Shown: positions 15,809 to 23,917, counted from the first letter of the stretch. The stretch: DNA of 37,368 nt from Methanobacteriota archaeon (GCA_005878385.1 VBMN01000075.1:1-37368), one strand, 5' to 3'. A program made the numbers and translations. The notes: a model not told the origin generated them from the letters alone.

Positions 15809-16521
15809 TCCGACACAATCTCGAAGTTTCCGTGCTCCACAAGGAGCGGGAAGTAATCGAGGTCATGTTCGGCCCCGCGCATCTTCACCACGCCGATGTA
15901 TCGGCGCACGGACGTGCTCATGCCGACATCGACCTCGCGCAGCCGAAGGTGGATGATCGTGTCCGAGAGGAATTCTTCGACGCCGAAATGGGCGAACTTC
16001 GTCGTGTCCCGCGGCATCTCGGAGACGAGGAACGTCGTGGCGTTCAGATCGCGCAGCTCCTCGAAGAACTGGAAGATCTCGTTCCGCGGACTCTCGAACG
16101 GCGCGAGGGCGTAGAGCGCGTCGAGGCTGTCGAGGGCGATCAAGTCGCACCCCATCTCCTCCTTATATCGCGCGAGCTGACGCCGGAGTCCGAGGAGCCA
16201 TCGAGGCTGTTCGCGGACCTCCTCGATCTCCCGCCGCAACGCCCGGACGTCGATGATGTGGACGCCCTTCGCGTGCCCCGGGTCCATCCCGAGCGATGTC
16301 ATCTGTGCGACCAGGGAGGCCCGACTCTGTTCCATGGACAAGTAGAGTCCGGAGGCAGCCCGCTCCTTTGCCTCGTTGAATAGGATCCGGTACACGAAGG
16401 AGGACTTCAAGGATCCCGGCGGCCCCGCGACGAGGACGATGTGGCCTCGCGGGATGCCGCCGCTGAGGCGAGCATCCAAGCCGACCACATAGGTGGGAAT
16501 CTTGTCCGTGGCCTGAGACAA
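15805..16521 (-). CDS. RAD55/KaiC-like RecA-superfamily ATPase
   Basis: A 238-residue single-domain RecA-fold ATPase. The P-loop is GPPGSLKSS at residues 33-41 with Lys39; the Gly that normally precedes Lys is Leu, a variant I believe occurs in archaeal RAD55-like proteins. The Walker B strand is CDLIALDSLDALY. The opening VVGLDARLSGGIPRGHIVLVAG is typical of KaiC/RAD55 proteins. There is no RadA N-terminal domain, so recombinase activity is unlikely and a signalling role is more probable. The start is TTG 16521, decided by a strong Shine-Dalgarno (GGGGGAGGGG) seven bases upstream. It is the first gene of a two-gene operon with the seven-TM DUF835 protein. Confidence 0.85.
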   Translation of the reverse strand: MSQATDKIPTYVVGLDARLSGGIPRGHIVLVAGPPGSLKSSFVYRILFNEAKERAASGLYLSMEQSRASLVAQMTSLGMDPGHAKGVHIIDVRALRREIEEVREQPRWLLGLRRQLARYKEEMGCDLIALDSLDALYALAPFESPRNEIFQFFEELRDLNATTFLVSEMPRDTTKFAHFGVEEFLSDTIIHLRLREVDVGMSTSVRRYIGVVKMRGAEHDLDYFPLLVEHGNFEIVSE

Positions 16522-16578
16522 TACGGGAACCCCTCCCCCGACCCTGACGGACGGAGCGTTGCTTCCACAATGCGCTTT

Positions 16579-16589
16579 GCATTATAGAC
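16579..16589 (-). promoter_or_regulatory. TATA box of the RAD55/DUF835 operon
   Basis: GTCTATAATGC on the minus strand, centred about 64 bases before TTG 16521. This leaves a leader of about 35 bases that contains the Shine-Dalgarno GGGGGAGGGG. Confidence 0.45.
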
Positions 16590-16640
16590 GTTTTTGTCGA
16601 ACTGTTCCATCCTGTACGCCGAGAGACACTGCAAAAGAAT

Positions 16641-16648
16641 CCTTAAGC
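16641..16648 (+). promoter_or_regulatory. TATA-like box of purA
   Basis: CCTTAAGC is centred about 31 bases before the ATG at 16676, consistent with a leaderless message. It has the same core as the ligase promoter. Confidence 0.5.
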
Positions 16649-16675
16649 TGACCCGGACGTTGTTGCCGCGGTTCC

Positions 16676-17968
16676 ATGCCCGCGACCGTGGCCGTCGGCT
16701 GCCAATTCGGCGACGAGGGGAAGGGGAAGATCATCGATTTTCTCGCGGCGGATGCGGACGTCGTCGTGCGGTTCCAAGGCGGCGCGAATGCCGGGCACAC
16801 GGTCCAAGTGCTCGACGAACTGTACGCGTTCCATCTGCTCCCTTCGGGCGTGCTGCGCAAACGGACGATGAACGTGATCGGGAACGGCGTCGTGATCGAG
16901 CCCTCGCAGCTCCTGAAGGAGATCGAGGACACGAAGGCCCGCGGCCATCCCGTCACGAACTTGCGCATCAGCGACCGCGCCCATATCGTGATGCCGTACC
17001 ACAAGATCCTGGACGGCCTGGAGGAGAAGCTGAAGGGCGGCCTCGGGGCGGGCACGACTTTGCGCGGCATCGGTCCCGCGTTCGAGGACAAGGTCGGGCG
17101 GTTTGGGATCCGCATGTGCGATCTCATCGACCCGGAATCACTCCGAGAGAAACTCCAGACCATCGTGCCGATCAAGCAACGACTCATCGATGCGTATGGC
17201 GGCGGCGAGCGCCTCGATGCGGATGCCCTGTTCGCCGAACACGAGGCCTACGGTAAGCGACTCGCGCCGTTCGTCATCGACACGTCGACCTGGTTGGATG
17301 CCGCGCTGAAACGCCGCAAGCGCATCTTGTTCGAAGGGGCCCAAGGGACCCACCTCTGCATCGACCACGGCGTCTATCCGTTTGGCACCTCGAGCAACTG
17401 CGTGGCGGGGGCCGCCTCGGTCGGAGCCGGCGTGGGACCGCAACACCTCACGGACATCCTCGGGGTGGCGAAGGCATTCACCTCGCGGGTCGGATCGGGC
17501 CCTTTCCCCACCGAGTTGGAAGGTCCGATCGCGGAACATCTCCGGGAACGCGGCGGGGGAGAGTACGGGACGACGACACGCCGTCCGCGAAGGGTCGGCT
17601 GGCTCGATCTCGTCATGCTCCGCATGGCCGTCCGAGTCAACGGCCTCACGCGCCTCGCGGTGACAAAATTCGATGTGCTCGGGGGCCTCGACCGTGTCCG
17701 GGCGTGCATCGGGTACCGCCACGACGGCGGCATCCTCAAGGAGTTCCCCGCAAGCATGCGGGTCCTCTCGGAATGCGGGCCCATGTATCGCGAATTCAAG
17801 GGGTGGCCGGATCTCCCGGAAGAGGAGTGGATCCGGATCGCGAGCCGGGGAAGGCGCGCCCTTCCGGAGACCACGCAGCGGTACGTCGCCTTCATCGAAT
17901 CGCAACTCAAGGTGCCCGTGCGCATCCTATCCGTCGGCCGGTCGCGGGCGGCGACGATGGGCCGATGA
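16676..17968 (+). CDS. purA: Adenylosuccinate synthetase
   Basis: A 430-residue GTP-dependent enzyme that joins aspartate to IMP to form adenylosuccinate, the first step from IMP to AMP; PurB then releases AMP. The N-terminal GCQFGDEGKGKIIDFLA is the P-loop-like IMP/GTP site, followed by QGGANAGHTV with the catalytic His. The KRILFEGAQGTHLCIDHG segment, VGSGPFPTEL and the C-terminal TKFDVLGGLDRVRACIGY guanine-binding region are all in place. Length equals bacterial PurA and exceeds the short (about 340-residue) form of many hyperthermophilic archaea. The stop lies 8 bases from the stop of the convergent tRNA thiolase gene. Confidence 0.97.
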   Translation: MPATVAVGCQFGDEGKGKIIDFLAADADVVVRFQGGANAGHTVQVLDELYAFHLLPSGVLRKRTMNVIGNGVVIEPSQLLKEIEDTKARGHPVTNLRISDRAHIVMPYHKILDGLEEKLKGGLGAGTTLRGIGPAFEDKVGRFGIRMCDLIDPESLREKLQTIVPIKQRLIDAYGGGERLDADALFAEHEAYGKRLAPFVIDTSTWLDAALKRRKRILFEGAQGTHLCIDHGVYPFGTSSNCVAGAASVGAGVGPQHLTDILGVAKAFTSRVGSGPFPTELEGPIAEHLRERGGGEYGTTTRRPRRVGWLDLVMLRMAVRVNGLTRLAVTKFDVLGGLDRVRACIGYRHDGGILKEFPASMRVLSECGPMYREFKGWPDLPEEEWIRIASRGRRALPETTQRYVAFIESQLKVPVRILSVGRSRAATMGR

Positions 17969-17976
17969 CCGGGACT

Positions 17977-18921
17977 TCAGGGGAGCGGTTCCGCCAAATC
18001 CGCCGCCGCGATCTTGTCGATTCGCTCCCGAAGCTCGCATGCCTGGCAGACCGTGCTCGCGGTCGGAGCGCCGCATCGCGCGCATTCGTTCAGGGTCGCC
18101 GGCGGATACGCTGATTGAAGGAGCGGACGCATCTGGTCGTATCCGCTCACGATCGCGTGGCGTGTCCCCGGGCTGTCTTCCTCGAGCCGGTGCAGGATCT
18201 CGCGGAACCGTCCGCGCTGGGCCCGCTCCGCGTAGGGACATGTGGCGTCATGGAACTCGATGCCGCGCAACAAGGCGTACAGATAGACCTCTTTCTCCGG
18301 GATCATCCGAAGGGGTTGGATTCTCGGCACGAGGCCGGGCTGGCGGCTCTCGTGGGGACCGAGTCGCGCGAGCTTCTCGATGTCTCCTCGGGCGACGTTC
18401 ATGAGGATCGACTGGGCGGTGTCGTCGAGGTTCAGTCCGGTGGCGACGTAGTCCGCGTCGACCTCGCAGGCCGCCCGGTTCAATGCCTGTCGCCGAAACG
18501 GTCCGCAATAGCTGCACGGGATCGATTCGGGATCTCGCGAAACCACCTCGTCCATCGTGTGGCCCGCGGTGGTCTCGTATGCGAGCACCTGATGCTCGAT
18601 GCCAAGGTGCGCACAGAGCCTCTTTGCGAAATCGATTCCCGCGGGCCGGTACGAGGCGATGCCCTCGTCAATCGTGATGCCGACCAACTCGATCTCGCGC
18701 CGGCTCCCCAAGAACTCGACCAGGAGGGCCGCCGTCGTGCTCGAATCCTTGCCGCCGCTCATGCCGATCGCGATGCGCTCGTGGCCGCGAAGATTGACCT
18801 GGGAGCGGAGCTCACGCTTCGCTCGCCGTTCGACGAAGCCGAGGAAGTGGTCGCGACAGAGGTGTTCCCCGCTGTAACGAATCCACTCGACCGCCGCGGA
18901 CGAGCACCGGTCGCAAACCAT
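17977..18921 (-). CDS. TtuA/NcsA-family tRNA 2-thiolation enzyme
   Basis: A PP-loop ATPase of about 314 residues that adenylates a tRNA uridine for 2-thiolation. The N-terminal zinc site is CDRC...CRDH, the PP-loop is GMSGGKDSS, and the C-terminal zinc site is CARCG...CQAC. The Cys of CSYCG and of DATCPYAE match the three-Cys Fe-S site of TtuA-type enzymes. Thiolation at position 54 or 34 cannot be told apart by eye. ATG 18921 (MVCDRC) is preferred over ATG 18933 because the TATA-like CTCTTAAGT lies 26 bases before 18921 but only 14 before 18933. The sulfur-carrier protein is not in the window. Confidence 0.88.
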   Translation of the reverse strand: MVCDRCSSAAVEWIRYSGEHLCRDHFLGFVERRAKRELRSQVNLRGHERIAIGMSGGKDSSTTAALLVEFLGSRREIELVGITIDEGIASYRPAGIDFAKRLCAHLGIEHQVLAYETTAGHTMDEVVSRDPESIPCSYCGPFRRQALNRAACEVDADYVATGLNLDDTAQSILMNVARGDIEKLARLGPHESRQPGLVPRIQPLRMIPEKEVYLYALLRGIEFHDATCPYAERAQRGRFREILHRLEEDSPGTRHAIVSGYDQMRPLLQSAYPPATLNECARCGAPTASTVCQACELRERIDKIAAADLAEPLP

Positions 18922-18942
18922 GACCGGTCGCATCCGCCGTAG

Positions 18943-18951
18943 ACTTAAGAG
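18943..18951 (-). promoter_or_regulatory. TATA-like box of the tRNA thiolase gene
   Basis: CTCTTAAGT on the minus strand, centred 26 bases before ATG 18921. The palindromic CTTAAG core is the same as at the ligase and purA promoters, and the spacing chooses the shorter protein start. Confidence 0.45.
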
Positions 18952-18952
18952 C

Positions 18953-20086
18953 TCATGGGCCGGGAGGCGAGGGCGGCGTGGGCGGAGGGGGCGGAGTCTG
19001 AGCGGCTCCCGCGGGAGGAGCCATCGTCACGCCGGGATAGTACGGCGGCGGTCCGAACGAAGGCTGACGCACCAGGAGGTCATAGGCGACGGAGGCCAGA
19101 ATCACGGACCACGCGCCGACGATACCGCTCGCGAGCGCGGCGGCCAAGATGCTTGCGTAGGGATTCCGGAGGAAGGTAAGCGGAAGTCCGATCGCTGCGC
19201 TGATGATCCCGGCGAGGATCACCATGACCAGGAACGCTCCGAAGATGGACCACCAGTGGCGTTTCGTGATCCGCCAACTCCGCATCAGTCCACCGGTCGC
19301 GTTCGAGTTCTCCATCATGATCGCGGGCGAGTACAGGCTCATCGCGATGCCCACGTACAAGGCGACCAGGCCGCCGACGGCGAGGAGGACGAAGCCGCCG
19401 CAGATGGCGCCAATGGCCGTCGCCGGATTCACGGTACCACCGGCCGCGAACGGCAGGAAGATCAATAGGAGGGGCACGAACACGAGTCCGAGGATGAGGA
19501 GGGTGAGCAGGAAGTTCGCGCCAAGGATGCTGAGGAACTTATCCAGGCCTCGCCGGAGAGCCTGCTCGAGGGTGATCGACTCTCCCCGGAACCTGCGCAC
19601 CGAGTATTCGGTCATCCCGCCCGTGACGATGCTGTTGACGACCGCGCCCGCGAGGACGGAGAGTATCGCATAGAGCAGGATACTACCCAGGGCAGCGGTC
19701 GGGACGCTCGACGGTGGGCCACCCGGGAAGAAACTGATGACAGGTCCGAACGTCCCATAGATCGCGAGCCCGAGAAGTCCTCCGATGAGGCCGTTCACGA
19801 GCGCGAGGACGAAGAAGACGACGAAGAAGTTCGCGAAGTTCTTCGTCCAGACGTCGAACATCCCCGAGAGGATGGAACCGACGGTCGCACGGCGGGGAGG
19901 GGGACTCGGGAAATACGGAAACGCCGCCATCGGAGCCGGAGCGCCGGGCGGGGTCGCCGACGGATACGACGGCAGAGAAGGCGAAGCGCCCGGAGCGGCG
20001 ACCATCTGCTTCCCGCAGTGGACGCAGAAGAGATTCGTGGGACCGTTCAAGGCCCCGCAGAACGGGCAGGTAATCGAGGCAGACAG
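18953..20086 (-). CDS. Zinc-ribbon membrane protein with apparent CTG start
   Basis: About 377 residues. From CTG 20086 the frame gives a complete zinc ribbon (ITCPFCG, then LFCVHCGK). A start at the later TTG 20050 would remove the first Cys pair. AGGGGGG seven bases before the CTG supports it, and an in-frame TAG directly precedes the CTG. After a Pro-rich linker (about 40-65) come about six TM helices with glycerophosphoryl-diester-type membrane-domain character, a GGLMRSWRITKRHWW loop between the later helices, and a Pro-rich tail. Zinc ribbon plus polytopic domain is a common archaeal layout of unknown function. The stop is 31 bases from the downstream tRNA thiolase start. Confidence 0.75.
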   Translation of the reverse strand: MSASITCPFCGALNGPTNLFCVHCGKQMVAAPGASPSLPSYPSATPPGAPAPMAAFPYFPSPPPRRATVGSILSGMFDVWTKNFANFFVVFFVLALVNGLIGGLLGLAIYGTFGPVISFFPGGPPSSVPTAALGSILLYAILSVLAGAVVNSIVTGGMTEYSVRRFRGESITLEQALRRGLDKFLSILGANFLLTLLILGLVFVPLLLIFLPFAAGGTVNPATAIGAICGGFVLLAVGGLVALYVGIAMSLYSPAIMMENSNATGGLMRSWRITKRHWWSIFGAFLVMVILAGIISAAIGLPLTFLRNPYASILAAALASGIVGAWSVILASVAYDLLVRQPSFGPPPYYPGVTMAPPAGAAQTPPPPPTPPSPPGP

Positions 20087-20121
20087 CTAGGTTCCCCCCT
20101 CGCCGGGAATCGGGACGGCAG

Positions 20122-20130
20122 GTAATTGAG
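20122..20130 (-). promoter_or_regulatory. Possible TATA-like box of the zinc-ribbon membrane gene
   Basis: The minus strand carries CTCAATTAC about 40 bases before CTG 20086. It would leave a leader of about 14 bases holding the GAGGGGGG ribosome-binding site. Confidence 0.3.
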
Positions 20131-20185
20131 CCTTACGGCGGAGGTCCCGCCCTCCTAGTTATTTCGAGTGAGAACCGAGTCGGTT

Positions 20186-20194
20186 CCTTTATCC
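20186..20194 (+). promoter_or_regulatory. TATA box of the small TM protein/protease operon
   Basis: CCTTTATCC is centred 44 bases before ATG 20234. GAGGGA lies six bases before that ATG, which favours it over ATG 20207, only 17 bases from the box. Confidence 0.45.
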
Positions 20195-20233
20195 CCGCGC
20201 CTCCGAATGGCGTCCCTCTTCCGAGGGAATCCG

Positions 20234-20527
20234 ATGGACATCAACCAAGTTGGCGTCGTCCTCATGGGGAGCGTCCTCGGTTGGTTCTTGATGTTCGCCG
20301 TCCGCCGGTACAAGGTCCAATGGGGCGCATTCGCTTCGTTCATGGCAATCGTGTTCGGTGTCAGCCTGATGTCCTTCCTGTACGCGCGGGACCTCCTCGC
20401 CTACTACGGCATCGGCATCTTCCTCGGGTTCGTGGCGAACATGGTCGTCCGCGTGGCGGGCACCGCCGCGGGCGGGAAGATCGGCGAAGGCCTCCTCGAG
20501 ATCAGCGCGCTGGAACGGAAGGGATAA
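20234..20527 (+). CDS. Small three-TM membrane protein
   Basis: 97 residues starting MDINQVGVVLMGSVLGWFLM, with hydrophobic segments at about 6-22, 29-48 and 55-77 and a charged, probably cytosolic tail ending SALERKG. Two longer starts exist (GTG 20168 and ATG 20207), but the GAGGGA ribosome-binding site before ATG 20234 and the TATA spacing support this one. Its stop is only 3 bases before the start of the protease gene, so the two are almost certainly made from one message. I do not recognise the family; the context suggests a membrane partner or anchor for the protease, which is inference. Confidence 0.7.
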   Translation: MDINQVGVVLMGSVLGWFLMFAVRRYKVQWGAFASFMAIVFGVSLMSFLYARDLLAYYGIGIFLGFVANMVVRVAGTAAGGKIGEGLLEISALERKG

Positions 20528-20530
20528 GCA

Positions 20531-21529
20531 ATGCCCTTCGATGTGCGGGCCGCGAAGGTGGCCCACGAAGCCGCGATCTTCGCCCGGGCGAACGTCGTCG
20601 GTGTGGCCGTCGGGAACAAGATGATTCACGGCCAGGACACGAACGAACGATGCATCGTCGTCTTCGTCGAGCGAAAGCGGCCGGAGGAGGAGCTCCGGCA
20701 CCATGACGTGGTCCCGAAGGAAATCGACGGCGTCCTCACGGACGTCGTGGAGTCGGGCCGCTTCACGGCGATCCCGCTCGTGCAAAGCATGGACGGGAAC
20801 CGCACGCATCGGATGCGGCCGGCATTGGGTGGCGTGAGTATTGGCCACTACCGGATTACGGCGGGGACCTTGGGCGTCCTCGTGCGCCGACAAGGGCGAC
20901 CCGCGATCCTCTCAAACAACCACGTCCTCGCAAACGAGAACGCGGGGCAGATCGGAGATCCGATCCTCCAGCCGGGTCCCGTGGACGGCGGTCGGTTGCA
21001 GGACGCGATCGCGCGCCTCACCGACTTCGTGCCCATCCGCTTCAACCAACGGGCGATGGGACCGGTCGCACAATTCCTGGAACGGGCTGTGGCTCCGCTC
21101 CTCGGGGCCTTCGGCCTCAGCCTGAAGCGCCTCCCTAGCGGCCAAGACAATCTCGTTGACGCCGCGGTTGCAGAGCCCATCGACGCGAGTCTCGTCGCTT
21201 CGGACATCCTAGACATTGGTCGTGTGAGCGGAACCGCAGACGCGACGATCGGGCTCGCCGTCCGGAAGAGCGGCCGCACGACCGCGTTGACGGCGGGACA
21301 TGTGACCGCGGTCGACGCCGTGGTCGAAGTCGATTACGGCGGCGGCAGGACCGCGATTTTCCGAGGACAGATCGTAAGCGATATGTTGTCGAAGGGTGGC
21401 GACAGCGGTTCCCTCGTCGTGGACGATCGCAGCCGCGCGGTGGGCCTCCTGTTCGCCGGCGGACCGACGACGACCCTGATCAATCCGATCGGCGCTATCA
21501 TGCAGTTTCTCGACATCGTCATCGGGTAG
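20531..21529 (+). CDS. Trypsin-fold serine protease, cytosolic, NAL1-like
   Basis: A 332-residue chymotrypsin-fold protein without a signal peptide. A catalytic triad is visible: His131 in LSNNHVL, Asp210 in NLVDAAVAEP and Ser292 in GGDSGSLV. LRKSGRTT-like and TAGHVTAVDAVV strands flank the Ser half-domain. The first 85 or so residues form an N-terminal extension (VVGVAVGNKMIHG...CIVVFVERK) that resembles the N-terminal region of NAL1-type and related bacterial S1-like proteases. About 78 residues separate His and Asp, more than in minimal trypsins, and include a helical stretch. The substrate is unknown. It is translated just after the small TM protein and probably works at the inner face of the membrane. 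Confidence 0.85.
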   Translation: MPFDVRAAKVAHEAAIFARANVVGVAVGNKMIHGQDTNERCIVVFVERKRPEEELRHHDVVPKEIDGVLTDVVESGRFTAIPLVQSMDGNRTHRMRPALGGVSIGHYRITAGTLGVLVRRQGRPAILSNNHVLANENAGQIGDPILQPGPVDGGRLQDAIARLTDFVPIRFNQRAMGPVAQFLERAVAPLLGAFGLSLKRLPSGQDNLVDAAVAEPIDASLVASDILDIGRVSGTADATIGLAVRKSGRTTALTAGHVTAVDAVVEVDYGGGRTAIFRGQIVSDMLSKGGDSGSLVVDDRSRAVGLLFAGGPTTTLINPIGAIMQFLDIVIG

Positions 21530-21551
21530 GTTCTCCCACCCCGCAACAAAG

Positions 21552-21560
21552 GCTTATTAC
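21552..21560 (+). promoter_or_regulatory. TATA box of the RFC small subunit gene
   Basis: GCTTATTAC is centred 41 bases before ATG 21597, leaving a short leader of about 15 bases. The ATG at 21572 opens another frame and is probably not transcribed. Confidence 0.45.
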
Positions 21561-21596
21561 GCATCCCCCGGATGCCACGCGCGCGTTGGGGCGGCG

Positions 21597-22562
21597 ATGA
21601 AGGAAATCTGGGTCGAGAAGTATCGACCGAAGTCCCTCGACGAGGTCGTCGGCCAGGACGAAATCGTCGAGCGCCTGAAGGCCTATGCGAAGGAGGCGAA
21701 CCTGCCGCACCTCCTCTTCGCGGGTCCCGCGGGAACGGGCAAGACGACCTGTGCGATGGCCCTGGCGCGCGACATGTTCGGGGAGAACTGGCGGCAGAAC
21801 TACTACGAGCTGAATAGCAGCGACGAGCGGGGGATCGAGACCGTTCGTACGAAAGTGAAGGAGATCGCGCGGCTCGCGCCGTTCGGGGGAACGAGCTTCA
21901 AGATCATCTTCCTCGACGAGGCCGACAACCTGACCGCGGACGCCCAGGCCGCCATGCGACGGACCATGGAGACCTACTCGAAGACCTCGCGGTTCATCCT
22001 GTCCGCGAACTACTCCTCGCGTCTGATCGAGCCGATCCAATCGCGTACCGCGGTCTTCCGTTTCCGACCGCTCAAGCCCGAGGCGATCCGAGAATACGTC
22101 GCGCGGATCGCGAAGGCGGAGAAGCTCAAGATCACGGAGGACGGGATGGAGGCCCTCGTCTACGTGTCGGAAGGCGACATGCGCCGCGCGGTGAATTCCC
22201 TCCAGGTGGCGGCGTCGCTCGGTGCGACGATCGACGCGGACGTCCTGTACAAAGTCGCGAGCACCATCCGACCTGAGGAAGTGAAGAAGCTGATCGAGAA
22301 GGCCCTAGAGGGCGAGTTCCTCCGGGCTCGAGAAGTCCTCGACCGCCTCCTGATCGAGTACGGCTTGTCGGGAGAGGACATTGTTCGGCAGCTGCACCGG
22401 ACCGTCTTCGACCTGAACGTCCCGGACGAGTCCAAGGTGCGTCTCCTCGACCGGATCGGAGAGACGGACTTCCGTCTCACGGAAGGCAGCAGCGAGCGGA
22501 TCCAGATCGAGGCGCTCCTGGCTCATTTCGCGTTGATCGGCCAGGAACTGAGCAAGAAGTGA
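21597..22562 (+). CDS. rfcS: Replication factor C small subunit
   Basis: A 321-residue AAA+ clamp-loader subunit that, with RFC large subunit, opens the PCNA ring and loads it at primer ends. It opens MKEIWVEKYRPKSLDEVVGQ (RFC box II). Walker A is GPAGTGKTT at 43-51 and Walker B is FLDEAD at 105-110. Sensor 1 is FILSANYSS; the usual arginine-finger SRC motif appears as QSRTAVFRF, with the Cys replaced by Thr. The C-terminal collar helices complete a normal length. No RFC large subunit or PCNA gene is in the window. The stop is one base from the stop of the convergent gene. Confidence 0.97.
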   Translation: MKEIWVEKYRPKSLDEVVGQDEIVERLKAYAKEANLPHLLFAGPAGTGKTTCAMALARDMFGENWRQNYYELNSSDERGIETVRTKVKEIARLAPFGGTSFKIIFLDEADNLTADAQAAMRRTMETYSKTSRFILSANYSSRLIEPIQSRTAVFRFRPLKPEAIREYVARIAKAEKLKITEDGMEALVYVSEGDMRRAVNSLQVAASLGATIDADVLYKVASTIRPEEVKKLIEKALEGEFLRAREVLDRLLIEYGLSGEDIVRQLHRTVFDLNVPDESKVRLLDRIGETDFRLTEGSSERIQIEALLAHFALIGQELSKK

Positions 22563-22563
22563 T

Positions 22564-23895
22564 TCACTCGGGCAGATGCGGGGCCCAGCCGTTGTAGGCC
22601 CCTTGGTCCTTCGGAGACGCCGCAATCATCTTCGCGAGCGCCATCGGAATCTCCGGAGCTCTTGACGCAAGGAACTCCGCTACACAAGTTTCGGCGAAGA
22701 TCAGGTTGATCCCGCCGTTCGCCACGGCGGCATCACGGCATGCGTAGTTCGCCAGCACGTCAAGGAGCCGCGACGGTGAATGCCCGCGGGCCAGGTACGC
22801 CCGTGTTCGAGCCACCGCCTCCATGGTTTTGCGGGCATCGAATTCTCCCGCCAAATGGCACAACTCCTCACCTTCACCAGATGTACCGCTCGTCGAAGCC
22901 GCGAAAGGAGAAGGTTCGGGCGACCGCACGCGCAGCGCCGCCAGGAACAACGCATACAGACGCTCGCTCGTCCGACTGAAACTAAGGACGAACCGGGCCG
23001 CGTGGGTGAACATCACCCCGCGAGCCGAGTCCAAGTCGTATCCGTTCGCCGCGACGACGCGCCTCGCCGCTTCGACCGCAAGTCCTTCTGCGATCGACAC
23101 CGCTGCATATCCGTCCCGCAGGAGGGCCAGTGTCGCCGCGATGCACGAGGATGGATTCGGTGCGGCTGCGATACCTCGAACCTTCGTCCGAGCTCCCTCA
23201 TCGAGCGGCCGACCGCCGGTCGCGAGCACGTCGAGGTCCACCCACTCCTTCCCGAGGGCCGCGAGAATCGTCTCGAATGCCGCTCGGTCCCGCGGGCCGG
23301 ATACGAGATACTGCACTGCGGGCCGGAGCACCAGCCGCACTTCCTTGAAACCGAGGGAGCGGGCGAGCTGCCATGACTTCACCGCGACCATCAGTTTTCG
23401 GCCGCCTTCCCCCATGTCCTCGAGGGCGGCGCGGAACATCATGTCGCCGGCCATCTTCCGTTCCTTGCCTTCGGCCAGCATCCCGAGGAAAATCGATTCC
23501 GCCTCGGCCCGGTTTCCGTCGCGGACGGCGAAGAGGAACGACCGCCCCAGGTGCGTGATCTCGCCGGACACCACAGCCGCGGGTTTTGTGGGAGCGTTCG
23601 TCTTCTTCTCTGCCGCGACGAAGGAGACGGCCTGGAGGACGGGTAGCGCATGGAATCGTGGCTGCATCGCCGGGAGGAGATTCAACGCCGACGAGAGGGC
23701 GACGAGGGAACGGGGCGCGACCCCCCACGCGCCGTCGTAGTGAGACGCGAATGCGCGCGCGGTAGTGCGGACAACATCTGTGAGCGGGACCTTCGCACGA
23801 ATTGCATCGACGGTGGCGGCCGCGGCCCGATCCGATCGCGAATGAAGGACAGCGGACTCGAGTTCCGCGAGCGGAGATGCGCTCGGATCCGTCAT
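22564..23895 (-). CDS. Unknown, mainly helical protein
   Basis: 443 residues from ATG 23895 (MTDPSASPLAELESAVLHSR). It is rich in Ala and Leu with many predicted helices and no TM segment or signal. Recognisable landmarks are HYDGAWGVAPRSLVALSSALNLLPAMQ, with His and Asp in a hydrophobic setting, the ITHLGRSFLFAVRDGNR segment, and a C-terminal VLANYACRDAAVANGG. No catalytic motif known to me is present. The frame could extend to 24051, but a minus-strand TTTTCTAAG box lies 26 bases before 23895 and the extra N-terminal residues look non-coding. It converges on rfcS with one base between the stop codons. Confidence 0.7.
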   Translation of the reverse strand: MTDPSASPLAELESAVLHSRSDRAAAATVDAIRAKVPLTDVVRTTARAFASHYDGAWGVAPRSLVALSSALNLLPAMQPRFHALPVLQAVSFVAAEKKTNAPTKPAAVVSGEITHLGRSFLFAVRDGNRAEAESIFLGMLAEGKERKMAGDMMFRAALEDMGEGGRKLMVAVKSWQLARSLGFKEVRLVLRPAVQYLVSGPRDRAAFETILAALGKEWVDLDVLATGGRPLDEGARTKVRGIAAAPNPSSCIAATLALLRDGYAAVSIAEGLAVEAARRVVAANGYDLDSARGVMFTHAARFVLSFSRTSERLYALFLAALRVRSPEPSPFAASTSGTSGEGEELCHLAGEFDARKTMEAVARTRAYLARGHSPSRLLDVLANYACRDAAVANGGINLIFAETCVAEFLASRAPEIPMALAKMIAASPKDQGAYNGWAPHLPE

Positions 23896-23917
23896 CCGTC
23901 GCGCGGATGCGGGGGTG

